DNA of 64,000 bases from Streptomyces formicae (GTDB lineage: Bacteria; Actinomycetota; Actinomycetes; Streptomycetales; Streptomycetaceae): contig NZ_CP071872.1 in NCBI RefSeq assembly GCF_022647665.1, forward strand, positions 7,378,001-7,442,000. Direction: 5' to 3'. The notes beneath the pieces were generated by a model. That model did no database searches, was not told where the DNA came from, and saw nothing but the letters and a program-made list of their open reading frames with translations. Positions 36,874 to 46,320 of the stretch are shown piece by piece. Each line of letters opens with the position of its first letter. Position 1 is the first letter of the stretch. Both the position numbers and the translations under genes were made by a program.

Positions 36874-37032
36874 GTCAGCACTTCCCCCTTCGTGCGGTCC
36901 ACAGCCCGACCGGCCTCCCCCGCGATTCCGTATGGCGGTTTCCATACGGAAAGGAGCGAATCGGACAGGGATTGCGCAGCGTCACATCATGGAGCGGGGC
37001 TTCTTTTTACCACCTGGCCCTGGCCGAAAGCG

Positions 37033-37070
37033 GGGCCGGTCCACCCCTGTACCCAAGGGAGGACCGGCCC
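37033..37070 (-). terminator. 10-bp hairpin after the ABC-F gene
   Basis: GGGCCGGTCC (37033-37042) and GGACCGGCCC (37061-37070) pair perfectly with an 18-base loop, 25 bases beyond the stop. Confidence 0.75.
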
Positions 37071-37094
37071 GTGATACCGCCGTTACGCGACTCC

Positions 37095-38906
37095 TCAGGC
37101 GTCTTCGGCGAGTTCGAGCCAGCGCAGCTCCAAGTCTTCGCGCTCCCCTGCCAGTTCGCGAAGCTCGGCGTCGAGTTTCGCCACCTTCTCGAAGTCAGTG
37201 GCGTTTTCGGCGATTTGCGAGTGCAGCTTGGTCTCCTGCTCGGAGATCCGGTCCAGCCGGCGCTCGATCTTCTGGAGTTCCTTCTTCGCGGCGCGCGCGT
37301 CCGCCGCGGACTTCGCGGGGACCTCGGACTTCGCGGGCGCGGCGGCTGCCTGCGCCGGGACCGCGGCCTCGATCATCCGCTCGCGCCGCTCCAGGTACTC
37401 GTCGATACCGCGCGGGAGCATCCGCAGCGCACCGTCGCCGAGCAGCGCGAACACCCGGTCGGTGGTGCGCTCGATGAAGAATCGGTCGTGGGAGATGACG
37501 ACCATCGACCCCGGCCAGCCGTCGAGCACGTCCTCCAGCTGCGTCAGCGTCTCGATGTCGAGGTCGTTGGTGGGCTCGTCGAGGAAGAGGACGTTCGGCT
37601 CGTCCATCAGCAGCCGCAGCAGCTGGAGACGGCGCCGCTCACCGCCCGACAGATCGCCGACCGGGGTCCACTGCTTCTCCTTCGAGAAGCCGAACTGCTC
37701 GCACAGCTGCCCGGCCGTCATCTCCCGGCCCTTGCCGAGGTCGACGCGGTCGCGCACCTGCTGGACCGCCTCCAGCACCCGCAGATCAGGGGCGAGCTCG
37801 GCGACCTCCTGCGACAGATAGGCCAGCTTCACCGTCCTGCCGGTGACGATCCGCCCCGCGCTGGGCTGCTGCTCGCCGTCGCTTCGGGCGGCCGCGGCCA
37901 TGGCGCGCAGCAGCGAGGTCTTGCCCGCTCCGTTCACGCCGACCAGGCCGATCCGGTCGCCGGGGCCGAGCTGCCAGGTCAGATGCTTCAGCAGCACCTT
38001 CGGCCCGGCCTGGACGGTGACGTTCTCCAGGTCGAAGACGGTCTTGCCGAGCCGCGTCGAAGCGAACTTCATCAGCTCGGAGGTGTCGCGCGGCGGCGGC
38101 ACGTCCGCGATGAGCTCATTGGCCGCCTCGACACGGAAGCGCGGCTTCGACGTACGGGCGGGGGCACCGCGCCGCAGCCAGGCGAGCTCCTTGCGGACCA
38201 GGTTCTGCCGCTTGACCTCCTCGGTGGCGGCGATGCGCTCGCGCTCGGCGCGCGCGAAGACGTAGTCCGTGTAGCCGCCCTCGTACTCGTAGACCGTGCC
38301 GCGCTGCACGTCCCACATGCGGGTGCAGACCTGGTCCAGGAACCAGCGGTCGTGCGTGACGCAGACGAGCGCCGAGCGGCGCGCCTGGAGATGGCGGGCG
38401 AGCCAGGCGATGCCCTCGACGTCCAGGTGGTTCGTCGGCTCGTCGAGGACGATCAGGTCCTGCTCGGCGATGAGCAGCTTGGCGAGGGCGATGCGGCGCC
38501 GCTCGCCGCCGGAGAGCGGGGCGATGACGGTGTCGAGCCCGTGCGGGAAGCCGGGCAGGTCGAGCCCGCCGAAGAGTCCGGTGAGCACGTCGCGGATCTT
38601 GGCGTTGCCGGCCCACTCGTGGTCGGCGAGGTCGCCGATGACCTCGTGCCGGACGGTGGCGGCCGGGTCGAGCGAATCGTGCTGGGTGAGCACCCCGATG
38701 TGCAGCCCGCCGCTGTGGGTGACCCGGCCGGTGTCGGCCTCCTCCAGCTTGGCGAGCATCCGGATGAGGGTCGTCTTGCCGTCTCCGTTGCGTCCGACGA
38801 CGCCGATGCGGTCTCCCTCGGACACGCCGAGGGAGACTCCGTCGAGCAGGGCACGGGTGCCGTACACCTTGCTGACTGCCTCGACATTGACCAGGTTGAC
38901 GGCCAT
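37095..38906 (-). CDS. ABC-F family ATPase (Uup-like)
   Basis: 603 residues with two ABC cassettes and no membrane segment. Walker A motifs GRNGDGKTT (~38-46) and GVNGAGKTS, signatures LSGGERRR twice, and Walker B LDEPTNHLD and LDEPTNDLD. The inter-cassette linker is charged (ERERIAATEEVKRQNLVRKE). A C-terminal coiled coil (AAKKELQKIERRLDRISEQE...) resembles Uup. ABC-F proteins act on ribosomes in translation-factor or antibiotic-protection roles; the coiled-coil tail and housekeeping location favour Uup rather than a resistance factor. Confidence 0.94.
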   Translation of the reverse strand: MAVNLVNVEAVSKVYGTRALLDGVSLGVSEGDRIGVVGRNGDGKTTLIRMLAKLEEADTGRVTHSGGLHIGVLTQHDSLDPAATVRHEVIGDLADHEWAGNAKIRDVLTGLFGGLDLPGFPHGLDTVIAPLSGGERRRIALAKLLIAEQDLIVLDEPTNHLDVEGIAWLARHLQARRSALVCVTHDRWFLDQVCTRMWDVQRGTVYEYEGGYTDYVFARAERERIAATEEVKRQNLVRKELAWLRRGAPARTSKPRFRVEAANELIADVPPPRDTSELMKFASTRLGKTVFDLENVTVQAGPKVLLKHLTWQLGPGDRIGLVGVNGAGKTSLLRAMAAAARSDGEQQPSAGRIVTGRTVKLAYLSQEVAELAPDLRVLEAVQQVRDRVDLGKGREMTAGQLCEQFGFSKEKQWTPVGDLSGGERRRLQLLRLLMDEPNVLFLDEPTNDLDIETLTQLEDVLDGWPGSMVVISHDRFFIERTTDRVFALLGDGALRMLPRGIDEYLERRERMIEAAVPAQAAAAPAKSEVPAKSAADARAAKKELQKIERRLDRISEQETKLHSQIAENATDFEKVAKLDAELRELAGEREDLELRWLELAEDA

Positions 38907-38942
38907 TTCTCTCCTGACGGGGGGATCGATCGGCCTCCCAGC

Positions 38943-40292
38943 CTAGTCGGGGCGCACCGGGCGCAGGTCACGCCTACGCTGCGCGACCGGCCACCCACCC
39001 GTGCGTTCCACCAGCCCCCAGCCGGCCAGGGCCATCGCGACCGCCGCCGGGGCTGTGACCGGGATGGCGATCAGGGTCGCCGTACGGCCCTCCAGCAGGC
39101 CCGCGAAGCCGACCATGGACAGGCCGAGCACGCCGAGCAGGCACAGGGTGATGCCGATCGCGGCGATCGCCCCCGGGCCTGAGCGGGCCGGGGCGGGGGC
39201 CGGTGCAGGCTGCTCGAAGGCGCGGAACACGGCGACCAGCACCGCGGTGAGCACGGCCGCGGCCGCGATCCGTACCGGCGTCTGGGCCCACCAGGCGCCC
39301 GAGGCAGGCTCGGGCAGCGGGACGCCGAGGGTGAGCAGGGCGCCGTAGACGCCGAGCATGGCGGTGAGGTGCCACAGGAAGGCGGTCATGGCGACGCCGT
39401 TCGCCGCGACGACCGCGCGCCACACCCGCGGCCGGGCGACCAGCCGCGCCCCGGGCCGCCGCAGCAGCTCGACGGCGCCGACGAGCCAGAGGCCGTGGCA
39501 GAGGAGGGCGAGGGTGGGCGGGGCCATGTTGGAGACCTTCTCGCCCGGCATGCCGACCATGGAAAGCGGATACGGGCCGAGGGCGACCAGCGCGGCCGCG
39601 GCCGCCAGCCCCGCCGCCGCGAGCGCGGACGGCGCCCGCAGCCGGCCGTCGGCGCGCAGGAAGCCGAGCTGGTGCACGGCGAGCCAGACGAAGGCGAAGT
39701 TCAGGAACTCCACAAAGGGCACGCCGAACGCGAACCGCAGCACGTCCACGGCGACCGCCCCCGCGGCGAGCGCCCCGAACGCGCCCCACCCGTACCGCTC
39801 GTGCAGCCCCAGCAGCGGCGGGGTGAAGGCGACCATCGCCAGGTAGATCCCGATGAACCACAGCGGCTGGGTCACCAGCCGCAGCGAGACGCCGGTGAGT
39901 CCGCCGCCCCCGCCGAGCAGTTGGACGGCGAGCGCGGCGGCGCCCCACACGAGGACGAACGCCATGGTCGGGCGCAGCAGCCTGCGCAGCCTCCCCCGCA
40001 GGAACGCCGCGTACACCGGGCCTTCGGGGTGCTTGCGGCGCAGCGAGCGGTACGAGAGCGCGTGCGAGAAGCCGCCGACGAAGAAGAACACCGGCATGAT
40101 CTGCAGGGCCCAGGTGAGGAGTTGGAGCTCCGGCACTATGACGAGGAGGTTGCCGACGCCGTCGGCGGTGACGGCGGCCATGAGCCAGTGACCGAGCACG
40201 ACGGTGCCGAGGGAGGCGACCCGGAGCAGGTCGACGTACCGGTCCCGGGTGTCGGGGGTGGCTTCGGCGAGGGCGCGGACGTGTGTGGACAT
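38943..40292 (-). CDS. Acyltransferase 3 family membrane protein
   Basis: 449 residues with 10-12 TM helices. The N-terminal DRYVDLLRVASLGTVVLGHW carries the family's R-x10-H motif, and MPVFFFVGGFSHALSYRS follows, as in OafA/AlgI-like O-acyltransferases. It would acylate a surface or secreted glycan or lipid. It sits between ABC-F and ispE in the same orientation, with a 119-base gap to ispE. Confidence 0.88.
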   Translation of the reverse strand: MSTHVRALAEATPDTRDRYVDLLRVASLGTVVLGHWLMAAVTADGVGNLLVIVPELQLLTWALQIMPVFFFVGGFSHALSYRSLRRKHPEGPVYAAFLRGRLRRLLRPTMAFVLVWGAAALAVQLLGGGGGLTGVSLRLVTQPLWFIGIYLAMVAFTPPLLGLHERYGWGAFGALAAGAVAVDVLRFAFGVPFVEFLNFAFVWLAVHQLGFLRADGRLRAPSALAAAGLAAAAALVALGPYPLSMVGMPGEKVSNMAPPTLALLCHGLWLVGAVELLRRPGARLVARPRVWRAVVAANGVAMTAFLWHLTAMLGVYGALLTLGVPLPEPASGAWWAQTPVRIAAAAVLTAVLVAVFRAFEQPAPAPAPARSGPGAIAAIGITLCLLGVLGLSMVGFAGLLEGRTATLIAIPVTAPAAVAMALAGWGLVERTGGWPVAQRRRDLRPVRPD

Positions 40293-40411
40293 GGGGGTAC
40301 GGTCGCGCGGCCCGGGGTGCGGGCGTCAGCGCTCAGGTACTCAACTCGGCGTGAGTACGCGGGCGTAGAGGTCCGGCCCTGCCCGCGGGGCGCCGGCCAC
40401 GAACCCCCCTG

Positions 40412-41305
40412 TTACAGGATCGTCGCGCCCTGCGCCGGGGCCGAGGCCACCCGGGCCGAGCGGCAGGTACCCGAGGCCAGCAGGGTCTCGGCGATGACCG
40501 CCGCCGCGTCCGAGTCCTTCGCGAGGAAGGCCGTCGTCGGGCCGGACCCGGAGACGAGGGCGGCGAGCGCGCCCGCTTCCGTGCCCGCCGTGAGGGTGTC
40601 CGCGAGAGAGGGCCGCAGGGACAGCGCGGCGGGCTGGAGGTCGTTCGCGAGCGCGCCCGCCAGCGCGGCCGCGTCACCCGTGCCCAGGGCGTCGAGCAGC
40701 ATCGGGGACGCCACCGGCGCGGGGACGTCCACCCCCTCGTTCAGGCGGTCGAACTCGCGGTACACGGCCGGGGTCGACAGACCTCCGTCGGCCACCGCGA
40801 AGACCCAGTGGAAGGCGCCGCCGACCGGCAGGACGGTGAGCCGTTCCCCGCGCCCGGTGCCGAGCGCCGCACCGCCCACCAGGCTGAACGGCACGTCGCT
40901 GCCGAGTTCGGCGCAGATGTCGAGGAGTTCGTCCCGCGACGCCCCCGTGGACCACAGCGCGTCGCAGGCGAGCAGCGCGCCCGCGCCGTCGGCGCTGCCG
41001 CCCGCCATGCCGCCGGCGACGGGGATGTCCTTGGCGATGTGGATGTGGACGGCCGGGTCGATGCCATGGCGCGCGGCGAGCAGTTCCGCGGCGCGGGCAG
41101 CGAGGTTCGTACGGTCGAGGGGGACCTGGTCCGCGCCGGGTCCCGAGCAGGTGACGGTCAGCGTCTCGGCCGGCGCCACCGTGACCTCGTCGTACAGGCC
41201 GACGGCGAGGAAGACGTTGGCGAGGTCGTGGTATCCGTCCTCGCGGACCCCGCCCACGGCCAGCTGGACGTTGACCTTGGCCGGTACCCGTACGGTGACG
41301 CTCAC
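40412..41305 (-). CDS. ispE: 4-diphosphocytidyl-2-C-methyl-D-erythritol kinase
   Basis: 297 residues; ATG 41305 overlaps the rsmA stop (ATGA). It is the GHMP kinase of the MEP isoprenoid pathway: VRVPAKVNVQLAVGGVREDGYHDL at the start, the ATP loop IPVAGGMAGGSADGAGAL, and VSGSGPTTAFL near the end. The rpf-rsmA-ispE order is standard in Streptomyces. Confidence 0.97.
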   Translation of the reverse strand: MSVTVRVPAKVNVQLAVGGVREDGYHDLANVFLAVGLYDEVTVAPAETLTVTCSGPGADQVPLDRTNLAARAAELLAARHGIDPAVHIHIAKDIPVAGGMAGGSADGAGALLACDALWSTGASRDELLDICAELGSDVPFSLVGGAALGTGRGERLTVLPVGGAFHWVFAVADGGLSTPAVYREFDRLNEGVDVPAPVASPMLLDALGTGDAAALAGALANDLQPAALSLRPSLADTLTAGTEAGALAALVSGSGPTTAFLAKDSDAAAVIAETLLASGTCRSARVASAPAQGATIL

Positions 41306-42198
41306 TTGCCCGCCTCTCGGTTCTCCGCGATACGCGCGAATTCTTCCACCGTCAGGGCCTCGCCCCGCGCCTGCGGCGACACCCCGGCCGCGACGAGCGC
41401 CGCCTCGGCGGCCGCCGGGGAGCCCGCCCAGCCGGCGAGCGCGGCGCGCAGGGTCTTGCGGCGCTGGGCGAAGGCGGCGTCGACGACGGCGAAGACCTCG
41501 GCCTTGGACGCCGTGGTCTTCAGCGGCTCGGCCCGCCGGACGAGGGAGACGAGCCCGGAGTCGACGTTCGGCGCGGGCCAGAAGACGTTGCGGCCGATCG
41601 CCCCGGCGCGCTTGACCTCCGCGTACCAGTTGGCCTTGACGGACGGGACGCCGTAGACCTTGTTGCCGGGCCGGGCGGCGAGCCGGTCGGCGACCTCGGC
41701 CTGGACCATGACCAGTGTCCGCTCGATGGTCGGGAAGCGCTCCAGCATGTGCAGCAGGACGGGCACCGCGACGTTGTACGGCAGGTTGGCGACGAGCGCG
41801 GTGGGCGGCGGGCCCGGCAGCTCCCGGATCTTCATCGCGTCGGAGTGGACGAGGGCGAAACGGTCCTTCCGCTCCGGCATCCGCGCGGCGATCGTGGCGG
41901 GCAGCGCGGTCGCGAGGACGTCGTCGATCTCGACGGCGGTCACCCGGTCCGCGGCCTCCAGCAGTGCGAGGGTGAGCGAGCCGAGCCCGGGTCCGACCTC
42001 CACCACGATGTCGTCGGGGCGCACCTCGGCGGTGCGGACGATCCGGCGGACCGTGTTGGCGTCGATGACGAAGTTCTGGCCGCGCTGCTTGGTGGGGCGT
42101 ACGCCGAGCGCTGCGGCCAGTTCGCGGATGTCGGCGGGGCCGAGCAGGGCGTCGGGGCCGCCGGTGCCGTCAGGGCCGTCGGGATCAGTGGTGCTCAC
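41302..42198 (-). CDS. rsmA: 16S rRNA (A1518/A1519-N6) dimethyltransferase
   Basis: 298 residues; the start overlaps the rpf stop (ATGA). It dimethylates two adenines in 16S helix 45. Motifs are TKQRGQNFVIDANTVRRI, VEVGPGLGSLTLALL for SAM binding, the catalytic NLPYNVAVPVL, and the C-terminal RRKTLRAAL. Also called ksgA. Confidence 0.97.
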   Translation of the reverse strand: MSTTDPDGPDGTGGPDALLGPADIRELAAALGVRPTKQRGQNFVIDANTVRRIVRTAEVRPDDIVVEVGPGLGSLTLALLEAADRVTAVEIDDVLATALPATIAARMPERKDRFALVHSDAMKIRELPGPPPTALVANLPYNVAVPVLLHMLERFPTIERTLVMVQAEVADRLAARPGNKVYGVPSVKANWYAEVKRAGAIGRNVFWPAPNVDSGLVSLVRRAEPLKTTASKAEVFAVVDAAFAQRRKTLRAALAGWAGSPAAAEAALVAAGVSPQARGEALTVEEFARIAENREAGK

Positions 42199-43679
42199 CG
42201 GTACAGCCTACGGCCGCAGTGCGGCCACGGACTCGCCCCCCGCTGCACGTAGAGCTTCTTCGCGCGGTACGTCTGCTCGGCGGCGGGCGCGTCCTGCGGG
42301 CGGCCCTTGCCGCCCAGAGCGCGCCAGGTGCGGGTGTCGAACTGGTACAGCCCGCCGTACGTCCCCGACGGGTCGACCGCGTCCGGCCGCCCGCCCGACT
42401 CGCACTGGGCGAGCGCCGTCCAGTTGAGGCCGTCGGCGCCCGCGACGGAGTCCGGCAGCGGCTTCGTCCCGACGAGGACCCGCTGCGTGACCGGCTCCCG
42501 GACGTTCTCCTCGGCGACCTTCCTCGGCTTCTGCCGGACGCCGTTGACCGTGCGGAGGGCGTAGGTGACGCGGCGGGAGCCGGACCGCCCCTGCTGTTCG
42601 ACGACCTCGGTGCCGGAGTGCAGGGACGGGTCGTGGACCCGGACGGTGCCGTACGGGACGGGTTCTTCGCGGACCTGCTGGGTGCGGGTGATCCGCATGA
42701 CGGTGACGGTCTGGCCGTCGCGCGGGAAGCTGCCGGGCGGTACGGAGGTGGTGTCCTGGCCCCGCAGGGTGATCCCGGCCTGCCCGACGGCTTCCCCCAC
42801 GGTCGCCGCGTTCGTACGGATCGTGCGCTCCCTGCCGTCGGCCATGACGGTGACCGTGCGCTCGGTGCGGACGTCGAGGGTGAGGCCCTTGCGGCCGATC
42901 GGCATGGCGCGGGAGGTGGACAGGAACGCCCCCTCCGCCCGCACCCCGAGCCGGCGCAGCGCGTCGTCGACGGTGCGGGCGGTGGTCCACACCTGGCGGC
43001 GGTGGCCGTCGATGGTGAGCGTGACGGGGCGGCCGTAGCGGACGACGACCTCGTCGCCGCTGGCGAGGGGGGCGCCGGGGGCCGGGGCGACGATGTCGTG
43101 CTCGCCGACGGCCAGTCCCTCGTCGGCGAGCAGCTCGCCCACGTCGCCGGCGAAGGTGTGCAGGCTGCGTGGCACCCCGTCGACGCTGAGGCGGACGGCC
43201 TTGTCGGCGGCGACGAAGGCGGTGGTGCCGCCGGCGAGGAAGGCGACGACGAGGGCCTGCGGGACGATCCGGCGCAGGCCGTCGACGGCGCCGCCGCCCC
43301 GTCCCGTTCTGCGGCGGCGGGCTGCCCGGCGGGCCTCGGCGCGGCCGCCGGTGCCGGGTGCTGCGGAGGCGGGCATGGCGGGGCCGGGAGCGACGGGGCC
43401 GGGCGGGGTGCCGTACGGGGGCGCCGTGAGCGCCGTGACGGTCGGCGCGTACGGGGAGACGGCCGGCGTCGCCGTGCCGGCCCTCCGGGACGGCGCCACG
43501 GGGGCGGGCGGCCCGGGCGGCGGCGGGGGCGCCGTGGGCCCGGAGGCGCGGCGCCCGGCGCGTACGACACGACGGCCGGCCGGCGGAATCCGCTGCGGAA
43601 TTCCCTGCGGAGTGTCCTGCCGGCCGGCCTGCGGAGTGCCCTGCCGACTGCCTTGCTGACTGCCCTGCGAAGTACTCAC
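42195..43679 (-). CDS. Resuscitation-promoting factor (RpfB-like)
   Basis: 494 residues. A Pro/Ala-rich cytoplasmic tail of ~130 residues and one TM helix (VVAFLAGGTTAFVAADKAV) precede three DUF348 modules (~160-320). Next are a G5 domain (~330-405: QVREEPVPYG...EQQGRSGSRRVTYALRTVNG) and the C-terminal lysozyme-like Rpf domain (~419-494), with LNWTALAQCESGGRPDAV containing the catalytic Glu and GGLYQFDTRTW. It cleaves peptidoglycan to promote exit from dormancy or spore germination. It is the first gene of the rpf-rsmA-ispE operon. Confidence 0.96.
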   Translation of the reverse strand: MSTSQGSQQGSRQGTPQAGRQDTPQGIPQRIPPAGRRVVRAGRRASGPTAPPPPPGPPAPVAPSRRAGTATPAVSPYAPTVTALTAPPYGTPPGPVAPGPAMPASAAPGTGGRAEARRAARRRRTGRGGGAVDGLRRIVPQALVVAFLAGGTTAFVAADKAVRLSVDGVPRSLHTFAGDVGELLADEGLAVGEHDIVAPAPGAPLASGDEVVVRYGRPVTLTIDGHRRQVWTTARTVDDALRRLGVRAEGAFLSTSRAMPIGRKGLTLDVRTERTVTVMADGRERTIRTNAATVGEAVGQAGITLRGQDTTSVPPGSFPRDGQTVTVMRITRTQQVREEPVPYGTVRVHDPSLHSGTEVVEQQGRSGSRRVTYALRTVNGVRQKPRKVAEENVREPVTQRVLVGTKPLPDSVAGADGLNWTALAQCESGGRPDAVDPSGTYGGLYQFDTRTWRALGGKGRPQDAPAAEQTYRAKKLYVQRGASPWPHCGRRLYR

Positions 43680-43762
43680 GAGGCCGGGACCCTAGCCGAG
43701 CCGCGATCACTCTCCAAAGCGGCTCGACTACTCGGCGTCGCGGGACATTTGGCCGTTATCGG

Positions 43763-44638
43763 TCAGTAACCAAACGCACGTGCGGTGTTCGAGGCGATCG
43801 CCTCGGCCATCGCGTCCTCGTCGATTCCGCGCACCCCGGCCATCGCCCGGACCGTGACCGGAATGAGATACGGCGCGTTGGGCCGTCCGCGGTACGGCGC
43901 GGGCGTAAGAAAAGGCGCGTCGGTCTCGACGAGGACGAGTTCCAGCGGGGCGGCGGCGAGCGCGTCACGCAGCGGCTGCGCGTTCTTGAAGGTCACGTTG
44001 CCGGCGAAGGACATGAAGTAGCCGGCGTCGGCGCAGATCCGGGCCATGTCGGCGTCACCGGAATAGCAGTGGAACACGGTCCGCTCGGGTGCGCCTTCCT
44101 CTTGGAGAATGCGCAAAACGTCCGCGTGCGCGTCCCGGTCATGAATGACGAGCGCCTTTCCGTGCCGTTTCGCGATCTCGATATGGGCGCGGAAAGAGGC
44201 CTCCTGGGCGGCGATTCCCTCGGGACCCGTACGGAAGAAGTCGAGACCCGTCTCGCCGACGGCCAGCACCTGCTCCAGTGCGGCGAGCCGGTCGATCTCG
44301 GCGAGCGCGTCGTCTAGCGCGTCGGCACCCCCGGCCTCCCTGGCCCCCTGCCGCGACCAGCCGTCGGGGTCCCCGTGGACGATGCGCGGGGCCTCGTTCG
44401 GATGCAGCGCGACCGCCGCGTGCACGCCCTCGTGCGCGGCGGCCGTCTCCGCGGCCCAGCGGGAGCCCTTGATGTCGCAGCCCACCTGGACCACCGTCGT
44501 GACACCGACGGACGCGGCCTTCGCGAGACCTTCCTCGACGGTGCCGCTCTGCATGTCAAGGTGGGTGTGCGAATCGGCGACCGACACGCTCAGCGGTGCG
44601 GGCAGCGGCGGAGGGGTGTCGTCGGACTTGGGACTCAT
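43763..44638 (-). CDS. tatD: TatD-family metal-dependent DNase
   Basis: 291 residues from ATG 44638; an upstream in-frame start would add only Ala/Arg-rich sequence. TIM-barrel metal hydrolase with SVADSHTHLD (metal-binding His pair), VAVGETGLDFFR, LVIHDRDAHADVL, FHCYSGD and VETDAPFLTP. The length is slightly above the usual 260 residues through an insertion around residues 90-110. It precedes rpf by 83 bases, as in many Gram-positives where tatD, rpf and rsmA cluster. Confidence 0.95.
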   Translation of the reverse strand: MSPKSDDTPPPLPAPLSVSVADSHTHLDMQSGTVEEGLAKAASVGVTTVVQVGCDIKGSRWAAETAAAHEGVHAAVALHPNEAPRIVHGDPDGWSRQGAREAGGADALDDALAEIDRLAALEQVLAVGETGLDFFRTGPEGIAAQEASFRAHIEIAKRHGKALVIHDRDAHADVLRILQEEGAPERTVFHCYSGDADMARICADAGYFMSFAGNVTFKNAQPLRDALAAAPLELVLVETDAPFLTPAPYRGRPNAPYLIPVTVRAMAGVRGIDEDAMAEAIASNTARAFGY

Positions 44639-44748
44639 GCACGCGATCCTACGAGCCCCTCCGCGGGGCCTCTGCTGCCGCGGGGCTACGGCCGCGTGGG
44701 CCACGGCTGCGCGGGCCACGGCTGCCCGCTGGTCGACCGGGCGCCGGT

Positions 44749-45228
44749 CTACTGCTGGCGCCGGTGGGAGGAGCGGAACAGATCGGACAGGCGCCTGCGG
44801 CGCACCGGTCCGGTGCCCGCACCCGCGGGCGCGGCGGGCTGCGCGGCAGCGGGCTCGGCCGCTTCCCCCGGGGCCGACGGGACGGCCGGGACAGCAGGGG
44901 CCTTCTTGGACGGTGAGTGCGTCGCCGGGACGGGTCCCGCGATTCCGGGCGCGACGGGATAGTGGTAGAGCGCATCCAGCGTGTTCATCACCGACGAGAC
45001 CTGGCCCGCCCGCATGATGCGCACCTTGTGCTCACCGCAGTTCAGGCACGTGGGCCGGGTGAGCGGCGAAGGAACGCGCGTCCCATCGGCTTTGTAGACG
45101 ACGAAGTCGTGGCCCTGCGCGTCCGTGTGGTGCTCTATCTCGTACGCCTGCTCCCAGCCGTATCCGCAGCGCATGCACGCGAAGGCATAGGCCTCGTGCT
45201 CGATGCGGATACCTGCGATCTCGCTCAT
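44749..45228 (-). CDS. Zinc-ribbon-like hypothetical protein
   Basis: 159 residues from ATG 45228, with GGAG upstream. Two CxxC pairs, FACMRCGYGW and PTCLNCGEHK, would bind zinc. The N-terminal half (IRIEHEAYAF..., GHDFVVYKADGTRVPSPL) looks folded; the second half is Pro/Ala-rich and ends in a basic tail RRRRLSDLFRSSHRR. Conserved in Streptomyces to my knowledge but functionally unknown. It sits between rsmI and tatD. Confidence 0.8.
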   Translation of the reverse strand: MSEIAGIRIEHEAYAFACMRCGYGWEQAYEIEHHTDAQGHDFVVYKADGTRVPSPLTRPTCLNCGEHKVRIMRAGQVSSVMNTLDALYHYPVAPGIAGPVPATHSPSKKAPAVPAVPSAPGEAAEPAAAQPAAPAGAGTGPVRRRRLSDLFRSSHRRQQ

Positions 45229-45331
45229 GTGAGCTCCTCTCCACTGGTCCAGTGGACGCCTTTTCCGGCGGGAGCGCATCAGTGGCTGTCGATTGATGGG
45301 CGGGAATTTGGCCTTACCATGCCTTCCCATG

Positions 45332-45372
45332 CCTGAAAGGCCCGTCACACGGTCTGTGCTTTGCCTTTCAGG
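45332..45372 (-). terminator. Hairpin at the rsmI stop
   Basis: CCTGAAAGGC (45332-45341) pairs with GCCTTTCAGG (45363-45372); the upstream arm includes the rsmI stop codon. Confidence 0.6.
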
Positions 45373-46258
45373 TTAGTCCTTTACCGTTGGCAGGCCCCTG
45401 CCTGTCCGCATTCTTTGCCGCCACCACGGCATCGAACACCTCTCGCTTGGGAACACCCGCCTCCGCGGCGACGGCGGCGATCGCCTCCTTGCGCCGCTCG
45501 CCCGCCTCCTCGCGTACGCGCACCCTGTGCACCAGCTCGTCCGCGTCCAGTCCGGCGGGCCCGGCGGCCGGGGCGCCCTCGACCACGACCGTGATCTCGC
45601 CGCGTACGCCCTCGGCCGCCCACGCCGCCAGCTCGCCGAGCCCGCCGCGCTTGACCTCCTCGTACGTCTTCGTCAGCTCGCGGCAGACGGCGGCCCTGCG
45701 GTCCTTGCCGAACACCTCGGCCATGGCGGCCAGGGTGTCGTCGAGCCGGTGCGGCGCCTCGAAGTAGACGAGCGTGCGGCGCTCACCGGCGACCTCGCGC
45801 AGCCGGCCGAGCCGCTCACCCGCCTTGCGCGGCAGGAAGCCCTCGAAGCAGAAGCGGTCCACGGGCAGCCCGGAGAGCGCGAGCGCGGTGAGCACGGCGG
45901 ACGGGCCGGGCACGGCGGTGACCCTGATGTCCTTCTCGACGGCCGCGGCGACCAGCCGGTAGCCGGGGTCGGAGACGGACGGCATCCCGGCGTCGGTGAC
46001 GAGCAGCACCCGGGCCCCGCCCTCCAGCGCCTCGACCAGCTCGGGCGTGCGGGCCGACTCGTTCCCCTCGAAGTACGACACGACCCGGCCGCGGGTCTGC
46101 ACCCCGAGCGCCTGGGTGAGCCGGCGCAGCCGCCGGGTGTCCTCCGCTGCGACCACGTCGGCGGTCTCCAGCTCCGCCGCGAGCCGCGGCGGCGCGTCCG
46201 CCACATCGCCGATGGGCGTGCCTGCCAGTACGAGGGTTCCAGTCACCGATCCAGTCAC
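45368..46258 (-). CDS. rsmI: 16S rRNA (cytidine-1402-2'-O)-methyltransferase
   Basis: 296 residues. GTG 46258 is chosen because GAGG lies ~9 bases upstream; ATG 46267 would have the site directly abutting it. Tetrapyrrole-methylase fold: TGTLVLAGTPIGDVADAP, VVAAEDTRR, SYFEGNE, LLVTDAGMPSVSDPGYRLV, VPGPSAVLTALALSGLP and FEGFLPRK. It is divergent from pmt, with only ~60 bases between the starts. Confidence 0.95.
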   Translation of the reverse strand: MTGSVTGTLVLAGTPIGDVADAPPRLAAELETADVVAAEDTRRLRRLTQALGVQTRGRVVSYFEGNESARTPELVEALEGGARVLLVTDAGMPSVSDPGYRLVAAAVEKDIRVTAVPGPSAVLTALALSGLPVDRFCFEGFLPRKAGERLGRLREVAGERRTLVYFEAPHRLDDTLAAMAEVFGKDRRAAVCRELTKTYEEVKRGGLGELAAWAAEGVRGEITVVVEGAPAAGPAGLDADELVHRVRVREEAGERRKEAIAAVAAEAGVPKREVFDAVVAAKNADRQGPANGKGLT

Positions 46259-46320
46259 ATCAGCCATCCTCGCAGGGCCGGACACACCCCATGCACAGAC
46301 GCGTTCCCTACGATGGCGCG

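Noticed and set aside
36561..39182. 873-codon plus-strand frame opposite the ABC-F gene
   Set aside because: Mirror of the ABC-F gene, whose Walker and signature motifs fix the coding strand.
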